From Alphaproteobacteria bacterium (GTDB lineage Bacteria; Pseudomonadota; Alphaproteobacteria; Caulobacterales; Parvularculaceae): a DNA stretch of 64,000 nt. Below the pieces are notes generated by a model. The model worked only from the letters and a program-made list of their open reading frames with translations, was not told the DNA's origin and ran no database searches. Of the stretch, positions 25,580 through 35,325 are shown piece after piece (the stretch's first letter is position 1; each line of letters opens with the position of its first letter). Made by a program: the position numbers and the translations under genes. Location of the stretch: NCBI GenBank assembly GCA_016125425.1, contig WGLT01000019.1, forward strand, positions 1-64,000. The letters are read 5' to 3'.

Positions 25580-26365
25580 TTGACGGCGAAACCAGCGCCT
25601 AAATCCGCGGGCGGTTCGCTCGGCGAGCCGAAGGGCGAAGCGCCGGACGCCGCCGGGCGCGCTCAGCTTCGGCATGTCGCCATAATCATGGACGGCAACG
25701 GCCGATGGGCCGCCGCGCGCGGTCTGCCGCGCGCCGAAGGGCATCGCGCGGGCGTCGCCGCGGCGCGAGGCGCGGTCGAGACAGCCCGCGATCTCGGGCT
25801 TTCCTGTCTGACGCTCTACAGCTTTTCGACCGAAAACTGGCGTCGGCCGGCTGGCGAGATCCGCGACCTCATGAGTTTGCTCAGGCAGTTCATTATGGAC
25901 GACCTGCCGACCCTGAAGCGGGAAGGCGTCAGGGTGCGGATCATTGGCGACCGGGCCAGCCTCGACCGGGAGTTGAAGCTTCTTGTGAACCGCGCGGAAA
26001 AGGAGACCGAGCAAAACGAACGGTTTCTCCTGCAAATCGCCTTCAATTACGGCGGCCGCAATGAAATTGTCCGAGCCGCGCGCAACGCAGCGCGTGCGGC
26101 GAAGGCCGGCGGGCTTGATCCGGCCGAACTCGATGAAGCGCGGTTCTCAAAATTCCTGGATACGACCGATACGCCAGATCCCGAACTCGTCATCCGCACG
26201 AGCGGGGAAAAGAGGATAAGCAACTTTCTGTTGTGGCAGGCGGCCTACGCTGAGTACGTATTTCTGGACGTTCTTTGGCCCGATTTCGACCAAGCGCATT
26301 TCGCCGCCGCGGTCGATGAATTCTGTAAGCGGGAAAGAAGGTTCGGCGGCGTCGTCTCGGTCTGA
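25580..26365 (+). CDS. uppS: Undecaprenyl (di-trans,poly-cis) diphosphate synthase
   Basis: A 261-residue cis-prenyltransferase with the substrate motif [20 protein letters not shown] (Asp38), [14 protein letters not shown] and the C-terminal [20 protein letters not shown]. It builds C55-PP, the carrier lipid for peptidoglycan and O-antigen. The frame starts with TTG at 25580 after GGAGAG; an unusual 30-residue N-terminal extension rich in Gly/Ala/Pro precedes the core. A later start would remove it. Confidence 0.95.
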   Translation: MTAKPAPKSAGGSLGEPKGEAPDAAGRAQLRHVAIIMDGNGRWAAARGLPRAEGHRAGVAAARGAVETARDLGLSCLTLYSFSTENWRRPAGEIRDLMSLLRQFIMDDLPTLKREGVRVRIIGDRASLDRELKLLVNRAEKETEQNERFLLQIAFNYGGRNEIVRAARNAARAAKAGGLDPAELDEARFSKFLDTTDTPDPELVIRTSGEKRISNFLLWQAAYAEYVFLDVLWPDFDQAHFAAAVDEFCKRERRFGGVVSV

Positions 26366-26382
26366 GATGGTCTTAATCCGCA

Positions 26383-27225
26383 ATGTCGACGTTGGAAAAA
26401 TCCGGGCGGCCAACCGCAGAAAAGGACTCGCTCGCGCGGCGAGCTGCGTCCGCCGCGGTTCTGATTCCTATCGCCATCGCCGCGCTTTACGCGGGCGGCG
26501 CTGTATTTGCGGCGATCGTCGCTTTTGCATCGACGCTGATGATTTTCGAGTGGACGCGGATGATCGACGGGCGCGACTTTTCTGCGTCCTTTTATGCGCT
26601 TGCGCTGGCGGGAGCCGGGGCCTTTGCATTCGCCGCCGCGGGGCAGTTCGTTTGGGCTTACGCGCTCTGCGGCGTCGGCGCTCTCGCATCGGGTCTTGCG
26701 GCGGCGATCGCGCGCCGGCGCTGGCGGTGGGCCGCTTTCGGCGCCGCTTATGTCCTTGCCCCGTCAGTGGCGCTGATCTGGTTGCGGTCTGATACGGAAA
26801 ATGGGCGCTCTTTGGTCTTGATGCTCTTCCTGATCGTTTGGGGAGCGGATACGGGAGGATATATGGGCGGTCGGCTTGTCGGGGGCCCGAAAATGAGTCC
26901 GGTCGTGTCGCCCGCAAAAACCTGGGCCGGGGCGGCAGGCGGCGTCATCATGGGCGCATTGGCGGGTCTCGTGACGGCCTTGTTTATCTTTCAGCGCTCT
27001 GAAACCGCCTTCCTGGTCGTCGTCGGCGCAAGTCTCGGCCTGGCGTCAATCCTCGGCGATACGGCAGAATCGGCATTCAAGCGGATTTTCGGCGTCAAAG
27101 ATGCGAGCGGCTTCATCCCCGGTCACGGCGGCGTTCTCGATCGTCTCGACGGGATGATTTTTGCGACGACGGCGATGAGTCTGGTGTTATATTTTCATAG
27201 TCTGGTCGGGCGTTTCGAGGGGTAG
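26383..27225 (+). CDS. cdsA: Phosphatidate cytidylyltransferase
   Basis: A 280-residue polytopic enzyme with about seven hydrophobic segments and the CDS signature near the end (SILGDTAESAFKRIFGVKDA followed by GHGGVLDRLDGMIF). WGADTGGYMGGRLVGGPKMS is the other conserved block. It makes CDP-diacylglycerol, the precursor of all phospholipids. It begins 17 bp after uppS and ends 5 bp before dxr. Confidence 0.95.
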   Translation: MSTLEKSGRPTAEKDSLARRAASAAVLIPIAIAALYAGGAVFAAIVAFASTLMIFEWTRMIDGRDFSASFYALALAGAGAFAFAAAGQFVWAYALCGVGALASGLAAAIARRRWRWAAFGAAYVLAPSVALIWLRSDTENGRSLVLMLFLIVWGADTGGYMGGRLVGGPKMSPVVSPAKTWAGAAGGVIMGALAGLVTALFIFQRSETAFLVVVGASLGLASILGDTAESAFKRIFGVKDASGFIPGHGGVLDRLDGMIFATTAMSLVLYFHSLVGRFEG

Positions 27226-27230
27226 GGGCG

Positions 27231-28442
27231 ATGACGGAAGCGAAAAAGGCGCGCAAGGCGCGGCGGATCACCATTCTCGGCTCGACCGGATCGATCGGCG
27301 TCAATACGCTGGATCTTCTCGAATTCGCGGCCCGGCGCGGCGAAGCTGAATTCCAAATCGAGGCGCTGACGGCGCATCGCAACGTCGCCCTGCTCGCCCA
27401 ACAGGCGAAAAAATTCCGCCCCCGTTTTGTGGCGATTGGCGATGAGGCTCTTCGCGACGATCTAGATGCGGCGCTCGCCGGGACTGGGATAGAAACCGGC
27501 GCAGGACCGTCGGCCCTTGAAGACGCCGCCGCGCGCGACGCGGACTGGGTGATGGCGGCCATTGTCGGCGCCGCCGGCCTCCATCCGACACTGCGTGCGG
27601 CCAAGCGCGGCGCTTCGATCGCGCTCGCCAATAAGGAGTGTCTTGTTTGCGCTGGCGACGTCCTGACCGCGGCGATCGCTGAAGCCGGGGGAGAGTTGCT
27701 TCCCGTCGATTCCGAACACAATGCGATCTTCCAGGTATTCGATTTCGAGCGCCCCGAGCGGGTCTCGCGTCTGATTCTCACTGCTTCGGGAGGGCCGTTC
27801 CGGGAATGGACGAGGAGTCAGATGGCGGCCGCGACGCCCGCGCAGGCCGTCGCCCACCCCAATTGGTCAATGGGCGCCAAGATCTCGGTCGACTCTGCAA
27901 CCTTGATGAACAAAGGCCTAGAACTAATTGAAGCGGCTCATATTTTTCCGATATCTCACGAACAGATTGAAATTGTCGTTCACCCGCAATCCGTCATCCA
28001 CTCGATGGTCGAATATGTGGACGGATCGGTCCTGGCGCAGCTTGGAACACCCGATATGCGCACGCCGATCGCCACCACGCTCGCTTGGCCCGACCGCACG
28101 CCAAGCCCGAGCGCCCGGCTCGATTTCGCCAAAATCGCGCGCTTGACCTTTGAGGCGCCGGATCCGGTGCGCTTTCCCGCGCTTCGCCTCGCGCGGGAAT
28201 CCGTCGCGCAGGGCGGGGTCTTCCCGGCGATGCTGAACGCCGCGAATGAAGTGGCCGTCGCGGCGTTTCTGGCCGGAAACCTGAAATTTCTGGACATTGC
28301 GGGGGTTACCGAGCAGGTTCTGGAGCAAGCGGGCCGGCGTAACGGACCGGCACGGCTTTCAACCCTCGATGAGGCCGTGGCCGCTGATCAAGAAGGAAGA
28401 CGTCTCGCAGCCTTGGCAGTAGCGGCGCGCGCGGCGGCGTAG
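27231..28442 (+). CDS. dxr: 1-deoxy-D-xylulose 5-phosphate reductoisomerase
   Basis: A 403-residue MEP-pathway enzyme. The NADPH-binding motif ILGSTGSIGVNTLDLLEF, the metal-binding ELLPVDSEHNAIFQ and the HPNWSMGAKISVDSATLMNK substrate loop are all conserved. It converts DXP to MEP for isoprenoids, supplying the substrate used by the neighbouring UppS. TAGGGGCG precedes the ATG. Confidence 0.97.
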   Translation: MTEAKKARKARRITILGSTGSIGVNTLDLLEFAARRGEAEFQIEALTAHRNVALLAQQAKKFRPRFVAIGDEALRDDLDAALAGTGIETGAGPSALEDAAARDADWVMAAIVGAAGLHPTLRAAKRGASIALANKECLVCAGDVLTAAIAEAGGELLPVDSEHNAIFQVFDFERPERVSRLILTASGGPFREWTRSQMAAATPAQAVAHPNWSMGAKISVDSATLMNKGLELIEAAHIFPISHEQIEIVVHPQSVIHSMVEYVDGSVLAQLGTPDMRTPIATTLAWPDRTPSPSARLDFAKIARLTFEAPDPVRFPALRLARESVAQGGVFPAMLNAANEVAVAAFLAGNLKFLDIAGVTEQVLEQAGRRNGPARLSTLDEAVAADQEGRRLAALAVAARAAA

Positions 28443-28457
28443 GGAGCGTAGCGGCCG

Positions 28458-29720
28458 ATGGCCAGCATGATTGCAAGCGGACATCTTTTCGCGCTCCCCG
28501 TTTTTGTCGTCGCCTTTCTTATCCTCCTTTCGATCATCGTCTTTTCGCATGAATACGGCCATTTCCGGATGGCGCGCCTGCTCGGCGTGCGCGTCGATGT
28601 TTTCTCCATCGGATTTGGCAAGCCGCTGGCGCGCTGGGTTGACCGCAAGGGCACCGAATGGCGTATCGCAGCGATTCCGCTGGGCGGCTATGTGAAATTT
28701 TTCGGCGACGCGAATGCGGCGTCGCAGCCCGCTGCGGGCGTGGTCGAAGAGCAATCGAAGGACAGTCCGTGGACGACACAATTTCCGCGGCCCGGCGAAA
28801 GCGCCGCCGGCAGCATGACCCCTGAAGAGCGGCGAAGTTGTTTCCATTTCAAGCCGGTCTGGGTGCGCGCCGCGGTCGTGGCCGCGGGGCCATTCGCGAA
28901 TTTTCTACTGGCGATTGCGATTTTCTGGGTGTTTCTGTTCTCTTTCGGCGAGATCGTCGTGAAGCCCATTGTGGGCGCTGTCGATCCCGATTCGGCGGCC
29001 GCCGAAGCGGGGTTTATGCCGGGCGACCGGATAATTTCGATCGACGGGCGCCCCGTGCGGGATTTCGACGATCTCGGCGTTGCGGTGAAACTCTCGTCCG
29101 GCGAGCGGCTGACCTTCATCGTCGAACGGGATGGGGCCAATATTGCGCTGCAAGCCACGCCGCGGCGCGAACAGATGAAGGACAGCTTCGGCAACACGGT
29201 GGAGGCGGGTCGCCTCGGAATTACGGCCGATCCGAAAGCGCAGGCGCAAGTGCGCTACGGACCGGTCGCGGCGTTGCGCGAATCCTGCGAAAGAACGGTC
29301 GGAGTTCTCGGCGCGACCGTGAAATTTCTCGGCCGACTCATCATCGGCAAGGAGAATACGAGCGAGCTTGGCGGGCCGGTCAAAATGGCGAAATACGCCG
29401 GACAGGCCGCAATGTCGGGCTTTGACAAAAGCGCTTACGCCGAGCCGCCCGGACTGTGGACGAAGCTGAAGGTGAGCCTCGCCGGATTCGCCAATCTCGC
29501 CGCGGTTGTATCGATCTCGATGGGGTTCATGAATCTTTTGCCCATCCCGGTTCTCGACGGAGGCCATCTTATGTACTACGCGTATGAGGCGGTCGCCCGG
29601 AGGCCATTGGGGGCTAAAGCTCAGGCGATCGGGTTTGGAATGGGCATCGTCCTCTTGGCGTCGCTCATGCTTTTTGTGACGTGGAACGACATCTCTAATC
29701 TTCTTTCGCAGACGAGCTAG
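28458..29720 (+). CDS. rseP: Site-2 RIP metalloprotease RseP (MmpA-like)
   Basis: A 420-residue membrane zinc protease with HEYGH at residues 31-35 (VFSHEYGHFRMARLLGVRVD), a single PDZ domain (VDPDSAAAEAGFMPGDRIIS) and the third ligand motif FMNLLPIPVLDGGHL. It cleaves membrane-anchored anti-sigma factors or remnant signal peptides; the Caulobacter counterpart MmpA in the same gene order cleaves PodJ. It is followed by bamA 7 bp later. Confidence 0.95.
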   Translation: MASMIASGHLFALPVFVVAFLILLSIIVFSHEYGHFRMARLLGVRVDVFSIGFGKPLARWVDRKGTEWRIAAIPLGGYVKFFGDANAASQPAAGVVEEQSKDSPWTTQFPRPGESAAGSMTPEERRSCFHFKPVWVRAAVVAAGPFANFLLAIAIFWVFLFSFGEIVVKPIVGAVDPDSAAAEAGFMPGDRIISIDGRPVRDFDDLGVAVKLSSGERLTFIVERDGANIALQATPRREQMKDSFGNTVEAGRLGITADPKAQAQVRYGPVAALRESCERTVGVLGATVKFLGRLIIGKENTSELGGPVKMAKYAGQAAMSGFDKSAYAEPPGLWTKLKVSLAGFANLAAVVSISMGFMNLLPIPVLDGGHLMYYAYEAVARRPLGAKAQAIGFGMGIVLLASLMLFVTWNDISNLLSQTS

Positions 29721-29727
29721 GTCGGGC

Positions 29728-32307
29728 ATGAGTCTTAAGAGGTCGGGGGGCGGCGCCGTCGGCGTAGCGTTGGCGCTTTTTGCAATTGTCCTGGCGATGT
29801 TGGCGGGCCCGGCGGCCGCGCAGCAAACGGGCGCGCAGGCTGCGCCAGTCATTCAGTCCATTGTCGTTCAGGGCAATCAGCGCATCGAGACTGAGACGAT
29901 CAAGTCTTATCTCGTCGTGGCGCCCGGCGACCGGGCGGACCCGGCTCTTCTCGACGCCGGCCTGAAGACGCTCATGAACACCGGGTTGTTTTCGGACGCT
30001 TCGCTGCAGATGCAGCCAGGCGGCGTTCTTTTGATCTCCGTTAAGGAGAATCCGATCGTCAATCGCATTATTCTTGAAGGCAATAAGCACCTTAAAGACG
30101 ACAAGATCACGGACGAAATCCAACTGAAAGCGCGCGAAGTTTTTACGCGCGCCAAGGTGCAGGCGGATGTGGAGCGCATCATCGAGCTCTATCGCCGCTC
30201 AGGCCGGTTCGCCGCGACCATCACGCCGAAAGTCACGCCGCTCGACCAAAATCGCGTCGATGTAATTTATGAGATCGATGAGGGGCCGAAAACCGGCATC
30301 GCCAAGATCAATTTCATCGGCAACAAGGTTTTCTCCGACAATGAGCTTCGAGGCGTCGTGCTCACCAAGGAGAGCCACTGGTGGAAGATCTTCTCTAGCA
30401 ACACGAATTACGATCCTGACCGGCTCGAATATGATCAGGAGTTGCTGCGTCAGTTCTATGCCCGGCACGGCTATGCCGACTTTCAGGTGACGTCAGCCGT
30501 CGCAGAACTGACTCCCGACCGGAAGAACTTCTTCATCACCTTCACTGTTGAGGAAGGGCCCCAATACCGCATTGGCGACGTGAAAGTGAAAACGACGCTC
30601 GCCAAAATCGATGAAAAAGCGCTTGAGCGCTTCGTGCCGGTCCGAAGCGGCGAGATTTATGACGGCGACAAGGTCGACAAGGCGGTTGAGGCGATCACCT
30701 TCGCGACGGGCGCGACCGGCTACGCCTTCGTCGACGTCAATCCGCGTCTCGACAGACACCCCGAGAACAAGACTGTCGACATCACCTTCAATGTGAATGA
30801 AGGGCCGCGGGTTTATGTCGAGCGCATCAACATCAAGGGCAATACGCGCACGCTTGACAAAGTGATCCGGCGGGAAATCCGAATTGCGGAAGGGGATCCG
30901 TTTAACCGCGTGCTCGTTGACCGATCCAAGTCGAGGATCAAGGCGCTCGATTATTTCAGCGACGTCACTATCGACGAAAAGCCCGGCTCTGCGCCGGACC
31001 GAACCGACCTTGACGTGCAGGTGAAAGAAAAATCGACCGGATCATTCAGCGTCGGCGTCGGCATTTCTTCTACAGAACGGTTTATCGTAGATCTCTCAAT
31101 TGAAGAGAGAAACCTGATGGGGCGCGGTCAGTATCTGAGATTTCAGGTACAGGCTAGTTCGCGCACGCGTCAGGTCAACATCCAGTTCACGCAACCTTAT
31201 TTTCTAGACCGGAATCTCGCGGCCGGGTTCTCTATATTCAATCAGCGTACGAATTTTCGGGAATCGGGCTTTGTGCGCGATCGAATCGGATTCGGGCTGA
31301 ACGCCGGGTTTCAGATTTCCGAATTCGGGCGGGGCGGGCTTAACTACTTCTTTACGCGCGATAACGTCCAGATCGATACGCTAAATTCGATTCAGGTTAC
31401 TTCTGCGCAGAATCCGCAGGATCTGGTGCTGCCGGGCGTCACCGTCAGCGACGCGTCGACATGTGTCGCCGGAAGCTCTTCTGCATGTCTTACGGAAGGC
31501 GTCGATCTTCTCGGCAATCCGGTGACGTTGCTGTCATCGTCAACCTGCAATTTTGTCCAGAACGCTCTGACGCCGACCTGCGATTCGCAAGGAAAATTCA
31601 TCACATCGCTGATCGGCTATTCGATTGCCTTCGACAAGCGTGACGACCCGATCGATCCGACGCATGGCTGGAGGTTTTCGCTGGCCCAGTCGGTCGCCGG
31701 GCTCGGCGGCAGCGTCAATTACTATCGCACGGAAGTCTCCGGCGCCTATTATCACCCGGTTGTCGGCAAGTTTATCGGCGCCTTGAAGTTCCGCGCGGGC
31801 TATGTCGACGGTTATGGCGGCGACTCGGTTCGCCTGTCTGACCGTTTCTTCGAAGGGGCCGAGACGTTCCGCGGCTTTGAAGTGGCCGGCGTCGGGCCGC
31901 GCTATATCCCGCAAGGGCAGGGGGTCGACCAGAACGGCCAGATCAGAAGCCAGTCGATCGGCGGCAAGGTCTACGCCATCGGCACGGCCGAAGTGCTGCT
32001 GCCGTTGCCGTTGCCGAAAGAATATGGCATCAAGGTTTCCGCATTTTCGGATTTCGGCACAGTCGGGCTGGTCGATAACCGCACCAAAGCTCTGAATGAA
32101 GACCTGTCGTTCTGGGTGGATCCGACAGGCAGCGGAATTTACCAAAAGCCGGTGCAGGACGACTTGGCGCTGAGGGTGTCCGCGGGGGTGACCGTCAGTT
32201 GGGACTCGCCATTCGGGCCGATCAGATTCGATTTGGCGCGAGTCATTAAGAAGGAATTCTACGATCGGACGGAATCCTTCCGATTTAGCGCTGGAACCAG
32301 TTTCTAG
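29728..32307 (+). CDS. bamA: Outer membrane assembly factor BamA
   Basis: An 859-residue Omp85 protein. It has a signal peptide (ALALFAIVLAMLAGPAAAQ), five POTRA domains (first IVVQGNQRIETETIKSYL) and a 16-strand barrel with the lid-loop motif GAETFRGFEVAGVGPR (VRGF/Y equivalent), ending SFRFSAGTSF with the C-terminal aromatic. It inserts beta-barrel proteins into the outer membrane. An extracellular-loop insertion at about residues 575-620 carries four cysteines, which is unusual. Periplasmic Skp follows directly. Confidence 0.96.
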   Translation: MSLKRSGGGAVGVALALFAIVLAMLAGPAAAQQTGAQAAPVIQSIVVQGNQRIETETIKSYLVVAPGDRADPALLDAGLKTLMNTGLFSDASLQMQPGGVLLISVKENPIVNRIILEGNKHLKDDKITDEIQLKAREVFTRAKVQADVERIIELYRRSGRFAATITPKVTPLDQNRVDVIYEIDEGPKTGIAKINFIGNKVFSDNELRGVVLTKESHWWKIFSSNTNYDPDRLEYDQELLRQFYARHGYADFQVTSAVAELTPDRKNFFITFTVEEGPQYRIGDVKVKTTLAKIDEKALERFVPVRSGEIYDGDKVDKAVEAITFATGATGYAFVDVNPRLDRHPENKTVDITFNVNEGPRVYVERINIKGNTRTLDKVIRREIRIAEGDPFNRVLVDRSKSRIKALDYFSDVTIDEKPGSAPDRTDLDVQVKEKSTGSFSVGVGISSTERFIVDLSIEERNLMGRGQYLRFQVQASSRTRQVNIQFTQPYFLDRNLAAGFSIFNQRTNFRESGFVRDRIGFGLNAGFQISEFGRGGLNYFFTRDNVQIDTLNSIQVTSAQNPQDLVLPGVTVSDASTCVAGSSSACLTEGVDLLGNPVTLLSSSTCNFVQNALTPTCDSQGKFITSLIGYSIAFDKRDDPIDPTHGWRFSLAQSVAGLGGSVNYYRTEVSGAYYHPVVGKFIGALKFRAGYVDGYGGDSVRLSDRFFEGAETFRGFEVAGVGPRYIPQGQGVDQNGQIRSQSIGGKVYAIGTAEVLLPLPLPKEYGIKVSAFSDFGTVGLVDNRTKALNEDLSFWVDPTGSGIYQKPVQDDLALRVSAGVTVSWDSPFGPIRFDLARVIKKEFYDRTESFRFSAGTSF

Positions 32308-32327
32308 AAAGGGTGTGAGGTTACAAC

Positions 32328-32963
32328 ATGAAACTTAAATTGATCGCAGTCGCGAGCGCGGCTTTGCTGGCTGCCGCAGGACTCGGCGCCGCAGCCACGA
32401 GCGCGTCAGCTCAGGACAAGAACCAGAAGGGACCGGTGATCCTCGTTCTGAACCAGGCCGAGGTTATCCAGCAGTCCAAGGCTGGTCAGTCAATGAGGCC
32501 CCAGCTTGAAAAGCTGCAAAAGGATGCGACGGACGAATATAACGCCGCCGTCGAGAGCCTCGTGAAGGAGAGCGAAGATCTCAAGAAGCAAAAGGATCTG
32601 ATGGCTCAGGATGTGTGGACTCAAAAGGCTCAGCAGCTTCAGCAAAAGCAGCAAAATCTTCCTGTGCTCCGCGAGCAGAAAGTGCGTGAACTCGAACTGT
32701 CGCAGCAGAAAGCGATCGGCGTCATTAACGATGCGCTCCAGCCGATTCTGAAAAAGATCGTGGATGATCGTGGCGCAACCGTTCTGCTTGACGGCTCTGC
32801 GGTTATGTACGCATCCGTTGACGCGGACATCACGCCGCAGGTCATTTCCGAACTCAACAAGAAATTGACATCCGTGACCGTTGAAAAGGTGTCGCTGGAG
32901 GATCTGCAAAAGCAGGCGGCCGCCGCCCAGAAAGCAGCATCGGACAGCAAGAAGAAAAAGTAG
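32328..32963 (+). CDS. skp: Periplasmic OmpH/Skp-family chaperone
   Basis: A 211-residue protein with a signal peptide ([20 protein letters not shown]) and a long Gln/Lys-rich coiled-coil arm (about residues 50-140, for example [20 protein letters not shown]), then the return helix [20 protein letters not shown]. The C-terminal tail of about 30 residues ends in KKKK. Skp shields unfolded outer-membrane proteins on the way to BamA, consistent with its position after bamA. Confidence 0.92.
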   Translation: MKLKLIAVASAALLAAAGLGAAATSASAQDKNQKGPVILVLNQAEVIQQSKAGQSMRPQLEKLQKDATDEYNAAVESLVKESEDLKKQKDLMAQDVWTQKAQQLQQKQQNLPVLREQKVRELELSQQKAIGVINDALQPILKKIVDDRGATVLLDGSAVMYASVDADITPQVISELNKKLTSVTVEKVSLEDLQKQAAAAQKAASDSKKKK

Positions 32964-32998
32964 GCCGGCTACGGACTGATTGGCGAAGTCTATCGGAG

Positions 32999-33035
32999 CG
33001 GCCGGCGCGCGATGCGCCGGCCGTTTCTTGTTGCG
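32999..33035 (+). terminator. Hairpin with U-rich tail between skp and lpxD
   Basis: CGGCCGGCGC (32999-33008), a five-base loop and GCGCCGGCCG (33014-33023) form a perfect 10-bp stem followed by TTTCTTGTT. It sits only about 23 bp before the lpxD start, so it can act as a partial terminator separating skp from the lipid A genes. Confidence 0.75.
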
Positions 33036-33046
33036 AAGACGCTGCG

Positions 33047-34078
33047 ATGTTTTTGCCTGATGCGCGATTTTTTCTGACCGGTGAGCCGCTCGATCCCGCT
33101 GCGGCGGCGCAGGCGGCCGGCGCGGACCTCGTTCGGGAAGGTCGAAGGCTTGTGTGCAGGGCGGCGTCTTTGAACGAAGTCGATCTTTCGGACGCTGTCG
33201 TTTTCGCCGATTCCGAAAAGACGCTCGCGCGCCTCGAAGGGCGCGAGGTTGCGCTGTGTTTTGCAAAGCCAGAGAGCGCCGGAAAAACGCCATTCCGGGG
33301 TGCGTTGGCGGCCCACCCGGATCCGAAGCGCGCTTTCGCGCAAATCGCCGCTTGGTTGCATAAAGAAAGGCCATACCGGCTTTCGGCCGGAATCGATCCG
33401 TCGGCGCAAATCGGTCATGGCGCGCAAATTCACGAGACGGCGGTGATCGCGCAGGACGCTTCGATCGGCGCGCGGACCCTGATCGGGCCCCACGTATTCA
33501 TCGGCCCGGGGGTAGAAATCGGCGAAGACGGCCGTGTGGGGCCGAACGCGTCAGTCATCTGCGCGCTTATCGGCGCGCGCGTTTTGATCCTCGCCGGCGC
33601 CCGCATTGGCGAAGAAGGATTCGGTTTCGCGCGCGGCGCACAGGGATTCGTCCGCGTGCCGCAGCTCGGCCGTGTCATAATCGGCGACGACGTGGAGGTC
33701 GGCGCAAATTCGACGATTGATCGCGGCGCTCTCGGCGACACCGTGATTGAAGACGGCGTCAAAATCGACAACCTCGTGCAGGTCGGCCACAATGTCCGGG
33801 TCGGCAAGGGCGCGGCGCTCGCGGCCCAGGTCGGCGTGGCGGGGAGCACTGTGATCGGCGCGGGCGTGCTTATCGCAGGTCAGGCTGGTCTCGCCGACCA
33901 CTTGACGATTGGGGACGGCGCGCGGATCGCCGCCCAGGCGGGGCTTATGCGCGACGTTCCCAAGGGCGAACACTGGGGCGGAACGCCGGCTCGGCCGGCC
34001 ACTGCGTGGTTTCGAGAGACGGCGGCGTTGACAAAACTCGCGGCGCGAAAAAAGACGAAGAAAGATGGCAATGATTGA
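33047..34078 (+). CDS. lpxD: UDP-3-O-acylglucosamine N-acyltransferase
   Basis: A 343-residue acyltransferase with an N-terminal uridine-binding domain (about 1-100) and a left-handed beta-helix of hexapeptide repeats (for example [20 protein letters not shown] and [20 protein letters not shown]). The catalytic histidine lies in [20 protein letters not shown]. It adds the second, N-linked acyl chain in lipid A synthesis. The 3' end overlaps fabZ by 14 nt. Confidence 0.96.
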   Translation: MFLPDARFFLTGEPLDPAAAAQAAGADLVREGRRLVCRAASLNEVDLSDAVVFADSEKTLARLEGREVALCFAKPESAGKTPFRGALAAHPDPKRAFAQIAAWLHKERPYRLSAGIDPSAQIGHGAQIHETAVIAQDASIGARTLIGPHVFIGPGVEIGEDGRVGPNASVICALIGARVLILAGARIGEEGFGFARGAQGFVRVPQLGRVIIGDDVEVGANSTIDRGALGDTVIEDGVKIDNLVQVGHNVRVGKGAALAAQVGVAGSTVIGAGVLIAGQAGLADHLTIGDGARIAAQAGLMRDVPKGEHWGGTPARPATAWFRETAALTKLAARKKTKKDGND

Positions 34079-34532
34079 ACCGGGCAAAACAACGCTGGAC
34101 GTCGGCGAGCTGATGCAGCTTCTGCCGCATCGATATCCGATGCTGATGATCGATCGGCTGACCGAGATCGACGCGAAAGAGGGCGCGGTCGCCATCAAGA
34201 ACGTCACCATCAATGAATCGTTTTTCCAGGGACATTTCCCGCAAAAGCCGGTCATGCCGGGCGTCCTTATCATTGAGGCGATGGCGCAGGCGGCGGCCGC
34301 CTTCGCCGCTTATACTGAGGAGATCGATGTCGAGAACAAAATCGTTCTTTTCATGGGGGTCGACAAAGCGCGTTTCAGAAAGCCCGTTGTCCCCGGCGAT
34401 CAACTCCGCATTCATGTAAGGACCGCGCAGCGTCGCCCGCCGGTGTGGCGTTTCGAAGGGGTGGCGATGGTTGACGGATCGCGCGTCGCCGACGCCTCTT
34501 TTGCAGCGATGCTGTCGCAGGTCGCCGGCTAA
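34065..34532 (+). CDS. fabZ: 3-hydroxyacyl-ACP dehydratase FabZ
   Basis: A 155-residue hot-dog fold enzyme with catalytic His22 in [18 protein letters not shown] and the Glu in [20 protein letters not shown]. It dehydrates 3-hydroxyacyl-ACP, competing with LpxA/LpxD for the same pool. It is embedded in the lpx genes in the usual lpxD-fabZ-lpxA order. ATG at 34065 and ATG at 34071 are both possible starts. Confidence 0.96.
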   Translation: MAMIEPGKTTLDVGELMQLLPHRYPMLMIDRLTEIDAKEGAVAIKNVTINESFFQGHFPQKPVMPGVLIIEAMAQAAAAFAAYTEEIDVENKIVLFMGVDKARFRKPVVPGDQLRIHVRTAQRRPPVWRFEGVAMVDGSRVADASFAAMLSQVAG

Positions 34533-34539
34533 GCGTCCC

Positions 34540-35322
34540 ATGCCCATTCACCCAACAGCCATCGTCGAAGACGGCGCTGCAATTGACGATAGCGCTGTGG
34601 TCGGCGCCTTTTGCTGCGTGGGCCCGAAGGTCAAGCTGGGTCCGCGCGTCGTCCTCCATCCCCACGCGACGGTGACAGGCCGAACCGAGATCGGCGAAGG
34701 AACCGTCGTTCATTCCTATGCGTTGTTGGGCGGGCCGCCCCAACACCTTGGATATCGCGGCGAAGACACAGGTCTCGTCATCGGAAGAAACAATATTATT
34801 CGCGAATATGTGACGATGAATATCGGCACTGTCGCGGGCGGGGGCGTAACGCGTGTCGGCGATGACGGCTTTTATATGACAGCGTGCCATGTCGGACACG
34901 ACTGTCAGGTGGGCGATCATGTGATCATGGCGAACTGCGCGACGTTGGGCGGCCATGTGTCGGTTGAAGAATACGTGTTTCTCGGCGGGCTGTGCGCGAT
35001 TCATCAGCACAGCCGCATCGGCGCTTATGCGTTCATCGGCGGTTGCGCGGCCGTCGTCGCGGACGTTATTCCTTATGCGTCCGCATTCGGAAATCACGCT
35101 GCGCTCGCTGGGCTTAACGTGATAGGCATGAAACGGCGAGGGCTTCCGCGCGAGACGATCCGCGACCTGCGCGCAGCCTACAAGCTGTTGTTCGATAATG
35201 ATCGCACGTTCAAGGAACGTTTGGAGGAGGCGTCTGAACGCTATGGCGCGCGGCCTGAAGTTAAGCGCATTCTTGATTTTGTCAGGGCGGATGCGCGCCG
35301 TCCGCTCATGACGCCGCGCTGA
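34540..35322 (+). CDS. lpxA: UDP-N-acetylglucosamine O-acyltransferase
   Basis: A 260-residue left-handed beta-helix protein beginning [20 protein letters not shown], with the catalytic histidine in [20 protein letters not shown] and the C-terminal helical domain ([13 protein letters not shown]). It performs the first step of lipid A synthesis using 3-hydroxyacyl-ACP. The ATG at 34540, 7 bp after fabZ, is chosen because the fold begins there; the frame is open further upstream inside fabZ. Confidence 0.96.
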   Translation: MPIHPTAIVEDGAAIDDSAVVGAFCCVGPKVKLGPRVVLHPHATVTGRTEIGEGTVVHSYALLGGPPQHLGYRGEDTGLVIGRNNIIREYVTMNIGTVAGGGVTRVGDDGFYMTACHVGHDCQVGDHVIMANCATLGGHVSVEEYVFLGGLCAIHQHSRIGAYAFIGGCAAVVADVIPYASAFGNHAALAGLNVIGMKRRGLPRETIRDLRAAYKLLFDNDRTFKERLEEASERYGARPEVKRILDFVRADARRPLMTPR

Positions 35323-35325
35323 GAG

